A stretch of 64,000 nucleotides of DNA from Archaeoglobus sp. UBA234 (lineage in GTDB: Archaea; Halobacteriota; Archaeoglobi; Archaeoglobales; Archaeoglobaceae): positions 283,238-347,237 of the forward strand of contig DACH01000005.1 in assembly GCA_002494625.1 (NCBI GenBank), written 5' to 3'. The translations under genes were made by a program, and so were the position numbers. The notes under the pieces are model-generated. The model was not told where the DNA came from. It did not search any database and saw only the letters and a program-made list of their open reading frames with translations. Numbering within the stretch: the first letter of the stretch is position 1; each line of letters begins with the position of its first letter. Of this stretch, positions 16,906-26,261 are shown one piece after another.

Positions 16906-17218
16906 TTGACAGATTGTTGATTGAATACTGTATGTGTTTGTCGGGATATTTTGTGAACTGGGATCAACGAGAATCGCAGATTACAGTTTTTTATTTATCG
17001 CCATGAGCCTTCTCTCAAACATGCTTTTGAACTGAAATTTCTGAACCAAGTGACTTTTAAAAGATTTGTTGGAAAGAATGAAACAAAAAAGGCTGAGCCC
17101 AAGTTTTGGCCCATTCTTGAAGCAAACTTTTAACGGAATTTGGTCTCGAATAAAATAGGGTGTAAACGGGTCTCCAAACCTAAAATTATTTAAATTCCTT
17201 CTTTCCATTGTTTTTTTA
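16906..17218. other. Intergenic stretch without a supported gene
   Basis: Only short frames without ribosome binding sites are present. The right end carries a TATA-like ATTATTTAAATTCC at about 17185-17198, some 25 bases before the next ATG. Confidence 0.5.
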
Positions 17219-17458
17219 ATGAAAAGAATAAGATTCCCTGATGGAACTGAGACAGTCATACTGCTTGAAGATGAAAAAACAGGAGCCAAATTTCTTGCAA
17301 CGAGGCCAACAAAAGAGCAGATGATGTGGATAAGCACTGGTAAATATGAGATTATTGAAGAGCTAAGCATTGAAGAGGTAGAAAAAAGAGCTAAGGAAAT
17401 TGCAGGCCGGAGGAAAAAAGAGTTACAGGAGGGAACAGAAAAACCTGAAAAAATCTGA
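17219..17458 (+). CDS. Small charged protein, unknown function
   Basis: The 79-residue cytosolic protein has a beta-rich N-terminal half (KRIRFPDGTETVILLEDEKTGAKFLA) and a highly charged helical C-terminus. The ATG lies about 25 bases after a TATA element and has no Shine-Dalgarno sequence, which fits a leaderless transcript. Codon use resembles neighbouring genes. No family is recognised. Confidence 0.6.
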   Translation: MKRIRFPDGTETVILLEDEKTGAKFLATRPTKEQMMWISTGKYEIIEELSIEEVEKRAKEIAGRRKKELQEGTEKPEKI

Positions 17459-17627
17459 CTGGGATTTGAATATCTTTGCCTAAGTGTATCCTGTGTCTCT
17501 TAGCGTTTTCTAATTCTTGGATTCTATCCTTTTAGATGGGAGCTAAAATATAGAAACCTTAATAAATCTGACAGTCCTGAGTTAAACCGCATTTTTGTTT
17601 ATTACCATTAGTAATAAACGAATGGGG

Positions 17628-17640
17628 AAATATTTATATT
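17628..17640 (+). promoter_or_regulatory. TATA box of the S-adenosylmethionine synthetase gene
   Basis: AAATATTTATATT lies about 31 bases before the preferred start codon. It is the strongest TATA match in the intergenic region. Confidence 0.55.
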
Positions 17641-17670
17641 CTTGATATCAACCTTTGCTGGGTGATGTTC

Positions 17671-18870
17671 ATGAAGAAAAACATATTCATCGAGGAAATT
17701 GTCCACACTCCGATTGAAGATCAGCAAATTGAAATTGTTGAAAGAAAAGGAATTGGGCATCCGGATAGTCTTGCCGATGGTATGGCAGAGGCTATGAGTA
17801 GGGCACTCAGCAGAGAGTATCTCAAGAGATTCGGATATATTCTCCACCACAACACCGATGAAACGCAAATTGTAGCGGGAAGGGCAAACCCTAAGTTTGG
17901 CGGTGGAGAAGTTATTGAGCCAATTTACTGCCTTCTTGTCGGTAGAGCAACAAAGCAGTTTGATGGAGTTTATATTCCGACGGACAGAATCGCACTGAAG
18001 GCAGCAAAGGAGTATATCAGGAACTCCATGCTGAACCTCGATCCAGAATCGGATATCGTTTTTGATGTGAGGCTGGGAGAGGGCAGTACGGATTTAAAGG
18101 ATGTTTTCAAGAGGAGTAATGAAGTACCCCATTCAAATGACACATCATTCGGAATAGGATATGCTCCACTGAGTGAAACTGAGAAAATTGTTTACAATGT
18201 AGAAAAAAAGATTTACAGCGAATTCAGAAGGAGGAATCCAGCGATTGGAGAAGATGTGAAGGTTATGGGGCTGAGGGAGAAGGATGTGATCAACCTCACA
18301 ATTGCCTGTGCCTTTGTTGGGAAATATCTTGATTCTTTCAGAGATTACATCGCTCTGAAAGATGAGCTCAAAGAGTTTGTGGTAGATATCGTTTCAGAGT
18401 ACACGGAAAGGAATGTTAATGTGAGCATCAATACAGCAGATGATTACGACAGTAGAATAGTTTATCTGACTGTAACCGGGACTTCAGCTGAAAATGGAGA
18501 TGATGGCAGTGTTGGAAGAGGGAACAGGGCAAATGGTTTGATTACTCCTGGCAGACCTATGAGTATGGAGGCAACAAGCGGAAAAAATCCGATCAACCAT
18601 GTTGGGAAGATTTACAATCTACTTGCAGGCATAATAGCGAGAGATACTGTTGAGGCAGTTGAGGGAATAAAAGAAATATATGTAAAGATACTTTCCCAAA
18701 TAGGAAAGCCAATTGATGAGCCCTATGCTCTGAGTATTCAAGTTATCCCGGAGAAGGGCTATGATCTGGAGAAGCTTGAGAGCAAAATCCGATTTGTGGC
18801 TGAAGAGTGGCTTTCAGATGTCACGAAAATAACTGAAATGGTCGTTAATGGTGAGATAACCACTTTCTGA
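17671..18870 (+). CDS. mat: Archaeal S-adenosylmethionine synthetase
   Basis: The product (about 399 residues) makes S-adenosylmethionine from ATP and methionine. It belongs to the archaeal family (PF01941), not bacterial MetK. Family blocks are IEIVERKGIGHPDSLADG, LHHNTDETQIVAG, FGGGEVIEPIYCLLVGRAT, NTADDYDSRIVYLTVTGTSAE, GDDGSVGRGNRANGLITPGR and SGKNPINHVGKIYN, ending in VNGEITTF. GGGTGATG precedes the start. In-frame GTG (17662) and ATG (17665) codons are alternatives. It has its own promoter. Confidence 0.96.
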   Translation: MKKNIFIEEIVHTPIEDQQIEIVERKGIGHPDSLADGMAEAMSRALSREYLKRFGYILHHNTDETQIVAGRANPKFGGGEVIEPIYCLLVGRATKQFDGVYIPTDRIALKAAKEYIRNSMLNLDPESDIVFDVRLGEGSTDLKDVFKRSNEVPHSNDTSFGIGYAPLSETEKIVYNVEKKIYSEFRRRNPAIGEDVKVMGLREKDVINLTIACAFVGKYLDSFRDYIALKDELKEFVVDIVSEYTERNVNVSINTADDYDSRIVYLTVTGTSAENGDDGSVGRGNRANGLITPGRPMSMEATSGKNPINHVGKIYNLLAGIIARDTVEAVEGIKEIYVKILSQIGKPIDEPYALSIQVIPEKGYDLEKLESKIRFVAEEWLSDVTKITEMVVNGEITTF

Positions 18871-18959
18871 TTTTTTTGTAAAAATCCATTTTAATCTACT
18901 TTAATACACTTTCAGATCTATCAAAATTTCTATTAACTTTCAGTTTTATTAATCGAATT

Positions 18960-20141
18960 GTGAACTGTGCACTCTGTAAGGGCAACCTTCTGTGCATGAG
19001 AAAAAAGTGCCCGCTTATAGTTAAATTCAACTCTCTAAAAGCTCACAACATAAAAGAGGGAGAAATTGAGAAACCAACTCCTCCATCAGCTTTTGTTGGT
19101 AGGGCAGGGTACCCGGCTGTTTTTGTTGGACCTATGATTTCCATTCAATCAGAACACCCCGAACATCTGGATGCTCCCTGGATGTGGGAGGGTAGTATCG
19201 AGGATATAATTGGTCTTAGAATGTCTCTGCTGAGAGGTATGAGAAGGACTGCTGTTGAAGCTGCATCAAATCCTGACAGATTCCTCCTTAACATCCAGGA
19301 GGCAACTGCAAGTGAAAAACCCGTTGAACTGGGTACTGAAGTGAGCGAAATAATAAGGAGACCTCTGTTGGATGATATAATCCAGCCTGTTGGCATTTCT
19401 GCAAAAATGGACAGAATTGAACTTTCTGGAAATCCTAAAATACCTCACAAGGTTGAAAAGGCATATTATGATGATTTGAGAGCTGTTGAAGCGGTTAAGA
19501 GCCTTTTCGATGCAGGTTTCTCAACCTACTACATCCAGAAAATTTTCTCGGTGGGAATGCTTGGAATTCAAAGGAACAGGAAGCTTGTTCCTACGAGATG
19601 GAGTATTACGGCTGTCCATGACATACTTGGAGAGCAGATTAAGGAGGAGATAGCTCTCTTTCCAGAGCTTGACGAAGTCCAGCTCTACTCCTATGAGCAT
19701 TTTGGAAACCATTTTGAAGTCATATTGAGTCCTGGAGAGTACAGTTTCCAGCTCGTGGAAATCTGGATTGAGAAGAGTTTCTGGAGTCCGGATAGAACAT
19801 GGATTGGATTCGACAGCGAGGAAATTCTCCCGAAAAAAGATTACTCTCCACTTTCCGGTGGATATTATGCTGCCAGACTCCCTATTCTTGAGCACCTCAG
19901 AAAGGTGAAAAGAAAGGCAAAAGTTACTGTTCTCAGAGAAATAAAACCAGATTACTATGCTCCTCTTGGTGTCTGGGTGGTTGAGGAAGGCGTTAGGAGG
20001 GCGATGAGGGGGAATTGCAGAAAGTTTGAGAATCTGAGTGATGCGTTAAAGGATGCATCGAGTAGATTGATAACTCCTAAGGAAAAATGGGAGATAAATC
20101 TCAGAAAAAATATTCAGACAACACTCTCGGGCTTTTTGTGA
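18960..20141 (+). CDS. nreA: NreA-type DNA repair protein with PCNA-interacting tail
   Basis: The 393-residue protein starts at GTG with a four-cysteine zinc site (CALCKGNLLCMRKKCPLI). The conserved Nre core follows, including PPSAFVGRAGYPAVFVGPM and LNRK-like QRNRKLVPTRWSITAVHD. The C-terminus QTTLSGFL fits the PIP-box pattern that binds the PCNA sliding clamp. NreA and NreB are archaeal proteins linked to DNA damage repair; their chemistry is not known. It stands alone downstream of mat with a 90-base gap. Confidence 0.88.
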   Translation: MNCALCKGNLLCMRKKCPLIVKFNSLKAHNIKEGEIEKPTPPSAFVGRAGYPAVFVGPMISIQSEHPEHLDAPWMWEGSIEDIIGLRMSLLRGMRRTAVEAASNPDRFLLNIQEATASEKPVELGTEVSEIIRRPLLDDIIQPVGISAKMDRIELSGNPKIPHKVEKAYYDDLRAVEAVKSLFDAGFSTYYIQKIFSVGMLGIQRNRKLVPTRWSITAVHDILGEQIKEEIALFPELDEVQLYSYEHFGNHFEVILSPGEYSFQLVEIWIEKSFWSPDRTWIGFDSEEILPKKDYSPLSGGYYAARLPILEHLRKVKRKAKVTVLREIKPDYYAPLGVWVVEEGVRRAMRGNCRKFENLSDALKDASSRLITPKEKWEINLRKNIQTTLSGFL

Positions 20142-20149
20142 GGATTAAT

Positions 20150-21064
20150 TCAGAGAATCTCCTCAATTTCATCCTTTGAAGGTAAGCCTGCCCTGGCTCC
20201 AACCCTCTGAATGTTTTTCGATGCGACAAAATTGCCGAGCATCCCGCATGTTTTCAGTGGATAACCCTTCAGGAAGCCATATATGAAACCGGCATTAAAT
20301 GCATCTCCAGCACCGGTTGTATCAACAGGCTTTACATCGAAGGCATCGATGAAGTACTCTTTTTCACCATCAGTGATGAAACAACCTTCTCTGCCAAGTT
20401 TCACAGCGACTATTTTACATCCCATGGAAATTATCTCCCTACTGCCATCTCTGTAGTCCATGTTCATCAGAAGTTCAATCTCACTTTTGTTTGGAAGAAA
20501 AACTGTTGTGGTTTTTATAATGTCTTCAAGCTCTTTGAATCCCTTTTCAACATAAATTAATCCTGGATCGAAAGTTACATGGAATTTTAACTCTTTTGCA
20601 AGCTTAACGACGCTTTTCTGGCTATCAAATGATTCCAGACCATTTTTGCAGATGAAGGATGTCAGGTGAAGGACTCCTGCATTTTTCAGAATGCTGGTTC
20701 TTACTTCTTCCAGTTTTATCGTATCATTCACGCCAGGATCGACAAGAATCGCTCTGCTACCTCCTTCATCAACGAAAATCATGGCTGCCCCACTTCTTCC
20801 CTTTGCTCTTATTATTGCAGAAGTATCAACCCCCTCATTTCTAAAATCATCAATCAGAATTTTACCCTCTTCATCGTCACCTGTCTTGCCTATGAAGGAA
20901 GTCTTTAAACCGAGCCTTGAAAGTCCGACGATTGTGTTAGCTGCACTTCCTCCCGGGTGCATCTCCACATCCAGAACAAAACCTTCCTCATCCCTTCCGG
21001 GAATTTTATCCACCCTGTAGATCTTATCAAGGTTGAGAGCTCCGAAACCCACAGCATCAAACAT
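20150..21064 (-). CDS. PfkB-family carbohydrate or nucleoside kinase
   Basis: The product (about 304 residues) shows both PfkB signatures: the N-terminal glycine-rich HPGGSAANTIVGLSRLG and the C-terminal catalytic VDTTGAGDAFNAGFIYGF with its aspartate base. It phosphorylates a sugar or nucleoside with ATP; the substrate cannot be read from sequence. The start at 21064 (MFDAVGFG) is preferred because GGGTGATG lies just upstream. An ATG at 21112 overlaps the stop codon of the preceding HAD gene as ATGA and would add 16 residues. The two genes form one operon. Confidence 0.88.
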   Translation of the reverse strand: MFDAVGFGALNLDKIYRVDKIPGRDEEGFVLDVEMHPGGSAANTIVGLSRLGLKTSFIGKTGDDEEGKILIDDFRNEGVDTSAIIRAKGRSGAAMIFVDEGGSRAILVDPGVNDTIKLEEVRTSILKNAGVLHLTSFICKNGLESFDSQKSVVKLAKELKFHVTFDPGLIYVEKGFKELEDIIKTTTVFLPNKSEIELLMNMDYRDGSREIISMGCKIVAVKLGREGCFITDGEKEYFIDAFDVKPVDTTGAGDAFNAGFIYGFLKGYPLKTCGMLGNFVASKNIQRVGARAGLPSKDEIEEIL

Positions 21065-21108
21065 ACACATCACCCCACATTCCATTGAACCTTCAATCTG
21101 CCAGAATA

Positions 21109-22185
21109 TCATCCTAGTTTTCCTGCCTCACCTCTTACGGCTTTTCTCATAGTCCTTGATCTTGAAAGGATGACATCGAATTTAGCCTTCTTAACCCAGT
21201 AAAATTCTGAGTTTACCTCTTTAAGCCCTTCGACTATGTCTTTATCAACATATTTTTCAACCTCATCGAATCTTTTCTCCTTAAAGCTTTCTATCATTTT
21301 CACAACACCCTCTATATCTCCACCCAGAAATGCATCAACAACAGCAGCCTCGGCAAAGGTGGAGTCACTCACGATTGCGAGGTTTGACTTCATCAGTGAG
21401 TACTCATTTCCGTTAAATGACACTGCCAGTCCTTTTTTCCTGACATAATCGAGCATTTCGCAGTCTGAAATGCTATCTCCAATAGCTATTATTCTGTCGG
21501 CAGTGCTGTATGATTTTAGAACTTCAAGTTTTTTATTTCCTCCTACGACATCAATTCTCTTCATAATCGCTCTCAGCTTTTCAATGAATTTTTCAAACCC
21601 TCTAATCTTTTTTCTGTTTTCAAAGAAAACATCATTGAGAAACTCAATTGACTTTTTCGCCTCGGAATTTACCCTCTTGTTTCTGAAATCTAAGGAAATT
21701 TCAGGTAGCTTTGAGATCTTTTCAATCAGTTTTTCTGCAAGCATCTCATCTTCAGAATCAAATAGTTCAGCCAGCTTTTCAACATCAAACTCTGTTCCAT
21801 GGAGAAATCCTTTCACACCAAGCTTTTTAGCTGTAGCCTTTAAATACTGATCGTAGCTGGTGGATATCACAACTGCAGTGTATTTTTTCTGAAGGATTGT
21901 TATGCTACTTTTCGCATCCTTTACGAAGTTTGCTGTTTCGATTGCAAGCTTTTCCAGTTCTTTCGAGCTTATGCCCTTTGCACAGATAAAGGGAGCCAGA
22001 AGTTTGAGTGTATCACCTGCCCTGTATCCTTCCTTTTTCGCAATAAAGTAGAGGTAATCGTCATACTGGCTGAGTCTCTCGAAAAAGGTTGCGTTGTTGA
22101 GGAAATCCTTCGAAACCTCTAAGGCAAAATCGGTTGTGATCCAGGGACCCTCCCAGTCTGTGAAAAATAAAGTATGTTTTTGCAT
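21109..22185 (-). CDS. HAD-superfamily predicted phosphatase (EhaR-like)
   Basis: The 358-residue protein has HAD motifs: FFTDWEGPW at the N-terminus with the nucleophile aspartate, VVISTSYDQY as motif II, and IAIGDSISDCEML as motif IV. The middle of about 110 residues is a helical cap. Similar archaeal proteins are annotated as predicted phosphatases or as subunit R of the Eha hydrogenase because of gene position in methanogens. No hydrogenase genes are here. It overlaps the sugar kinase downstream by the ATGA arrangement, so a phospho-sugar substrate is plausible. Confidence 0.78.
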   Translation of the reverse strand: MQKHTLFFTDWEGPWITTDFALEVSKDFLNNATFFERLSQYDDYLYFIAKKEGYRAGDTLKLLAPFICAKGISSKELEKLAIETANFVKDAKSSITILQKKYTAVVISTSYDQYLKATAKKLGVKGFLHGTEFDVEKLAELFDSEDEMLAEKLIEKISKLPEISLDFRNKRVNSEAKKSIEFLNDVFFENRKKIRGFEKFIEKLRAIMKRIDVVGGNKKLEVLKSYSTADRIIAIGDSISDCEMLDYVRKKGLAVSFNGNEYSLMKSNLAIVSDSTFAEAAVVDAFLGGDIEGVVKMIESFKEKRFDEVEKYVDKDIVEGLKEVNSEFYWVKKAKFDVILSRSRTMRKAVRGEAGKLG

Positions 22186-22320
22186 ACCCCACCAAACAAT
22201 AAGTATTTATTAAGCTTTTGTGTTGGGTAGCTTGAAGCAGTTAAGTTGAAGCCGGGATGGCTGTAAGATTCAAAAGCTTAATAAATATCCCGGAACATTC
22301 CCTAAGAAAGGAGGGATAAT

Positions 22321-22893
22321 GTGGTGTTTTACACCGAGGACAGATTGAAGAACTGGGTTGAGAGGATAAATGAGCAGGAAATCGACTTTGAAACTGCAGA
22401 GAGCTTTGAGGTCTTTGACAAAATGATGGAAGACTTTGTTGTAGCCTGCATGAATCTGATAAGGTCAGTGAGAGATAGAGAGATCACGAAAAAGGAGGCT
22501 CTTTCCGAAATTGAAGCAGTCTTTGAAATTCTTCAAAGTGAATTTGAATTTAATGATCAGCTCAAGGGGGACTTCTTTCAGTTTACAAAGGAAAGTATGA
22601 AGACAATTCTTGAGTCCACTAAGGTTTGCCTTGAAGGAAAGCTCAGCAAAAAAGATTTCCAGTCCCTCCTTGATCAGGCTGTTAAGAAGGAGAAAGAGGG
22701 TGATCTGGACTCTGCCTTTGAGATAATGGCGAAAATGGGTGCAAAGGTTCTGAAAGGAGAAAAACTTCCCGAGCTTGATGTTCCGGATGATGAACTGCTT
22801 GTCCTCAACTGGCTTGATGGTATAGATGCCATAAACACTGTGGTTCTGATCAATGAGATTGATGTGTCTGAGGAAGGTATTGACGAGGATTGA
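22321..22893 (+). CDS. DUF2150-like archaeal protein
   Basis: The 190-residue cytosolic, acidic, mainly helical protein begins MVFYTEDRLKNWVERI, a pattern seen in the archaeal DUF2150 family, and ends with a very acidic tail (EEGIDED). The start is GTG following GGAGGGATAAT, a good ribosome binding site. Function unknown. It is followed after 70 bases by the SWIM protein gene on the same strand. Confidence 0.7.
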   Translation: MVFYTEDRLKNWVERINEQEIDFETAESFEVFDKMMEDFVVACMNLIRSVRDREITKKEALSEIEAVFEILQSEFEFNDQLKGDFFQFTKESMKTILESTKVCLEGKLSKKDFQSLLDQAVKKEKEGDLDSAFEIMAKMGAKVLKGEKLPELDVPDDELLVLNWLDGIDAINTVVLINEIDVSEEGIDED

Positions 22894-22963
22894 AACACCT
22901 TTTATAATTTTGGGTCCGGTTCTTACCAATTAATTTAAATCTGTTGTCCTGAATTTTATCTGG

Positions 22964-23350
22964 ATGGTAAAAGGCTCAGTGCAGAATGAAAAGAGGTCTG
23001 CTCTACCCAAGGACTTCAAGCTTCCGGATGATATTCTGGAAAGTGCAAAAAAGGGTATGGGTTATGAGCTCTATAAAAAGCTCCTGTTCGCTTACGGTAA
23101 GAGGGGAGAAAAAGCCTTCTTGTATCTTAAGGAAGACAGGGTTAAAAAGTACAGAGATTTTTTTATTGTTGTTGGAGAGGAGGATTATATAGTGGAGGAT
23201 AACTTCTGCACCTGTAACGATTTTCAGATAAATCTGAAGGGTAGAAAGCCATGTTCACACATAATTGCCCTCAAAATAGCCAGAATAATGGGTCGCTACA
23301 GAAAATATAACAGATACTATGTGGATTATCTCGAAAATAAGAAAAGATGA
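22964..23350 (+). CDS. SWIM zinc-finger protein
   Basis: In the 128-residue protein the SWIM motif is CTCNDFQ...CSHI (CxC, then CxH) around residues 82-101, which binds one zinc. The N-terminal half is helical and basic. SWIM domains bind DNA or proteins; in Archaea small SWIM proteins accompany Lhr helicases, recombination proteins or Rad55-like proteins. It sits between the DUF2150 gene and the TrmO-dUTPase fusion with normal spacing. The exact role is unknown. Confidence 0.8.
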   Translation: MVKGSVQNEKRSALPKDFKLPDDILESAKKGMGYELYKKLLFAYGKRGEKAFLYLKEDRVKKYRDFFIVVGEEDYIVEDNFCTCNDFQINLKGRKPCSHIIALKIARIMGRYRKYNRYYVDYLENKKR

Positions 23351-23417
23351 GGTAGATAAGGTTAGAGATTCGCATACTTTTTATATCCCCTCTCATCTTT
23401 AATTCACGGGAGCATTT

Positions 23418-24281
23418 ATGACAGAGTTCAGACTTAAGGCTGTTGGGGAGGTTATAAAAGAGAACGAGATTCAGATATTTCCTGAATTCTTGGATGCAAT
23501 GGATGGGCTGGTGGAGGGGATGCTCATATGGGTTCTTTACATTTTTCACCTCTCTGATGAGAAGTTAAAGGTACATCCGAAGGGAGATTTTAGCAAACCA
23601 CTCAGAGGTGTTTTCTCAACCAGAAGTCCAAGCAGAGTGAACAGAATTGGGTTATCTGCTGTTAGAATAGACAGGATTGAGGGTAATTTAATCAGAACAT
23701 CCGCTCTTGATGCTCTCCCAGGTTCACCCGTAATTGACATAAAGCCGTATTCGGAGGTTTACGACATGCCAGAAGGTAGTGTGCTTACGGGAGATGACAT
23801 ATTGAGAAGAATAAAAAACGAGAATCTGATATCTGATTTTATAGATCTTGAAACCCAGCTTCAGCCTAATGGCTTTGACTGTACGCTGAGGAAGGTTGCC
23901 AGAGTTCATGGCGATGCCAGGATTGACTTTGATAACAGCCAGAGGAGGCTTCCTGAAATTGAGGAAATTGAATTCGATGAGGATGAGTGGGTTTTCCTTG
24001 AAAAAGGAGTTTACAGGGCATATTTAAATGAAATTGTTCAGCTTGGGGAAGACATCATGGCTTTTGCGAGGCCAAGGTCAACCATCGTTCGCTCTGGGGC
24101 AAACATTCTGACTGCTGTATGGGATGCAGGGTATGCGGGAAGAAGTGAGGTGGGGCTTGTCGTTTACAACCCTCAGGGGTTATGGCTCAAGAGAAATGCA
24201 AGAATAATGCAGCTCGTCTTCATAAAGCTAACTGGAAAAACTACACCCTACATGGGAGTATACAGGGGAGAAAACATCTGA
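23418..24281 (+). CDS. Fusion of TrmO-like (UPF0066) domain with dUTPase/dCTP deaminase-type domain
   Basis: In this 287-residue protein, residues 1-115 match the TsaA/TrmO family: RGVFSTRSPSRVNRIGLSAV and ALDALPGSPVIDIKPY. TrmO methylates t6A in tRNA with S-adenosylmethionine. Residues about 120-287 match the trimeric dUTPase/dCTP deaminase fold: QPNGFDCTLRKV, FARPRSTIVRSGANILTAVWDAGYAGRSEVGLVVYNPQ (shown in part), and MQLVF near the end. The join lies at about residues 115-122. No frameshift or stop divides the parts. GGGAGCATTTATG precedes the ATG. The protein may couple tRNA modification and nucleotide-pool cleaning or may simply be a stable fusion. Confidence 0.82.
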   Translation: MTEFRLKAVGEVIKENEIQIFPEFLDAMDGLVEGMLIWVLYIFHLSDEKLKVHPKGDFSKPLRGVFSTRSPSRVNRIGLSAVRIDRIEGNLIRTSALDALPGSPVIDIKPYSEVYDMPEGSVLTGDDILRRIKNENLISDFIDLETQLQPNGFDCTLRKVARVHGDARIDFDNSQRRLPEIEEIEFDEDEWVFLEKGVYRAYLNEIVQLGEDIMAFARPRSTIVRSGANILTAVWDAGYAGRSEVGLVVYNPQGLWLKRNARIMQLVFIKLTGKTTPYMGVYRGENI

Positions 24282-24296
24282 TCTGGTGACAACAGA

Positions 24297-25184
24297 ATGA
24301 AAAGGATTTATGCGGATCTCGTACTTCTTTCAATTGCTTTTATCTGGGGGGTTACTTTTCCTGTCATAAAGATAGCACTTGCCAGCATTTCCCCTTTCAT
24401 GTTCAACACAGTACGATTCTTCATCGCATCCATCCTTTTTGTTCCCTTTTTTCTATCTAAGAGGTTCAATCCTTCCACAACATCGGTTGGAGACATAAAA
24501 ACAGGCATATTAATCGGAATTGCAGTCTTTCTCGGTTACACATTTCAGACGGCAGGTATTGAACTCACAACAGCCACAAATGCAGGCTTCATAACATCAA
24601 CCTATGTTGTATTCACCCCACTTATAGCCATGTTTCTCTTCAAGGCGAGAGTTAGTAGAAGGGAAATTTTTTTTGTTATAACAGCATTTGCAGGTCTTTA
24701 TCTTCTTTCAGGCTTCAGTGCAGAGTTCAGTTATGGAGATATACTCATACTTTTATGTGCAGTTGCCTTTGCCTTTGAGATAGTTCTCATTTCACACTTT
24801 TCAAGAATTAAAAGCCCCATTTATCTGGCTTTTGGGCAGGTTCTTACCGTGGCAATTCTCTCCACACCTCTGTCAATAGTTGCATATCGTTTTGAGCTGA
24901 GCAGAGATGTGGCGGTTGCACTCCTCATCACAGCTGTCTTTGCAACCACTCTGGCAAGGATAGCTCAGAACCACGCCCAGAAGTTTACGAGATCAACTGA
25001 TGCAGCAATAATTTTCTCAATGGAGGGTGTTTTCTCACACATATTAGCAATTTTTATGCTTGGTGAGTCTCTCACCTTTACCGAGTATGCTGGAGCAGGA
25101 TTGATTGTTCTATCAGTGATTGGCATCTCCCTCTCTGAATCAACACAGAAAAAAATTCCTCAAGACACACAAAAATTAAAATAG
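24297..25184 (+). CDS. EamA/DMT-family transporter
   Basis: The 295-residue protein has ten predicted helices in two five-helix halves, the layout of drug/metabolite transporters. Typical EamA patterns are the N-terminal IAFIWGVTFPVIKIAL, SPFMFNTVRFFIASILFVP, and in the second half RSTDAAIIFSMEGVFSHILAIFMLGESLT. It starts 15 bases after the fusion gene and may be co-transcribed. The substrate (amino acid, metabolite or drug) is unknown. Confidence 0.85.
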   Translation: MKRIYADLVLLSIAFIWGVTFPVIKIALASISPFMFNTVRFFIASILFVPFFLSKRFNPSTTSVGDIKTGILIGIAVFLGYTFQTAGIELTTATNAGFITSTYVVFTPLIAMFLFKARVSRREIFFVITAFAGLYLLSGFSAEFSYGDILILLCAVAFAFEIVLISHFSRIKSPIYLAFGQVLTVAILSTPLSIVAYRFELSRDVAVALLITAVFATTLARIAQNHAQKFTRSTDAAIIFSMEGVFSHILAIFMLGESLTFTEYAGAGLIVLSVIGISLSESTQKKIPQDTQKLK

Positions 25185-25205
25185 CCGGAAAACCTAAGAT
25201 AAATT

Positions 25206-26171
25206 ATGAACTCAGCCCTGAATGCACTTAAAGTTGCAGTGGCAGTTCTTACAATCAGCTTGTTTTTTACCCCCTCTTCTGCGATTACCGTTTATCACTT
25301 TGAAATAGAGGACAAAAAGATAGAGTATGGAGAGAATCTTGTGGTAAATCTCGTCTTCATTGGTGATGGAGTCTTAAGGATAAAGGATGAGCACGAAAAA
25401 ACTGCAGTTCTCTTCACCCTCCGGAATGGGGGAGAATTCACATATAAGATAGAGACCGAGGGTTTGCTGTATCCTGGTAATTATTATGTAGTTGTTATTG
25501 ATGAAGATGGAGTTGAAGTCGAAAACGAATCCTTTGAGGTTTATTCCACCCAGACAATCGTCGTTGTAACTATCGGTGAGGATGAAAAGAAGACGACAAG
25601 CTATCTGTATGATATTCTAGTCGTTCCAACTGATCTTAAACCTGGAAAAACAGGTGTTAACATCTTTTTCAGCTCCAATACATATTCGAAGGGTGGAGCA
25701 GAGGTTTACTTTGATGTTCCTGAGGGTTGGAATTCAGAGAGGGTAAAACTGGATGAGATAGACTTCAAGAATCGTGTTTTGCTGAACTTGAGTGTTCCTG
25801 AAGATGCCTTTGGTTCATACATTCTCGAACTTCATGTTGACACAACCTTTGGTAATTTCAATAAGAGTATTGTTGTCAGTGTTGAGGAAACACTTCCCGC
25901 TGCAACACCCACTCCTACTCCTTCACCCACTCCCATCTCTACCCCCACACCAACACCTACTCCGACCTTAGCACCCACTCCTACCCCAACCTCAACCCCG
26001 GTTTCAACACCAGCAGTAACACCACAAATTTCCGAAACTCCAGCGGTAAACATGTCTGAAACACCTGTTGAAGAAAAAGAAGAGCCAGAACTGAAAGTTT
26101 CGCCTGGTTTTGAATTTTACCTTGTAATAGTGGCTGTAATTGCTGCAATAACCCTCAGACTGAGGTCCTGA
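25206..26171 (+). CDS. PGF-CTERM secreted protein
   Basis: In the 321-residue protein a signal peptide (about 1-26, ending PSSAI) leads into two beta-rich domains. A Thr-Pro-rich stalk (about 235-290) and a C-terminal SPGFEFYLVIVAVIAAITLRLRS sorting signal follow. It should be lipid-anchored at the outer face by archaeosortase A. It resembles its downstream neighbour (26262-27461) in the first 100 residues, so the two probably arose by duplication. Function unknown; a surface-layer or adhesion role is plausible. Confidence 0.8.
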   Translation: MNSALNALKVAVAVLTISLFFTPSSAITVYHFEIEDKKIEYGENLVVNLVFIGDGVLRIKDEHEKTAVLFTLRNGGEFTYKIETEGLLYPGNYYVVVIDEDGVEVENESFEVYSTQTIVVVTIGEDEKKTTSYLYDILVVPTDLKPGKTGVNIFFSSNTYSKGGAEVYFDVPEGWNSERVKLDEIDFKNRVLLNLSVPEDAFGSYILELHVDTTFGNFNKSIVVSVEETLPAATPTPTPSPTPISTPTPTPTPTLAPTPTPTSTPVSTPAVTPQISETPAVNMSETPVEEKEEPELKVSPGFEFYLVIVAVIAAITLRLRS

Positions 26172-26261
26172 ACACTTCAGTTTTTATTATCAAACCAGTA
26201 TTTCTCTCTAAGGGTTTCAGGACCATGATTTTTAAATATTATTAAAGATATCATTACAATT

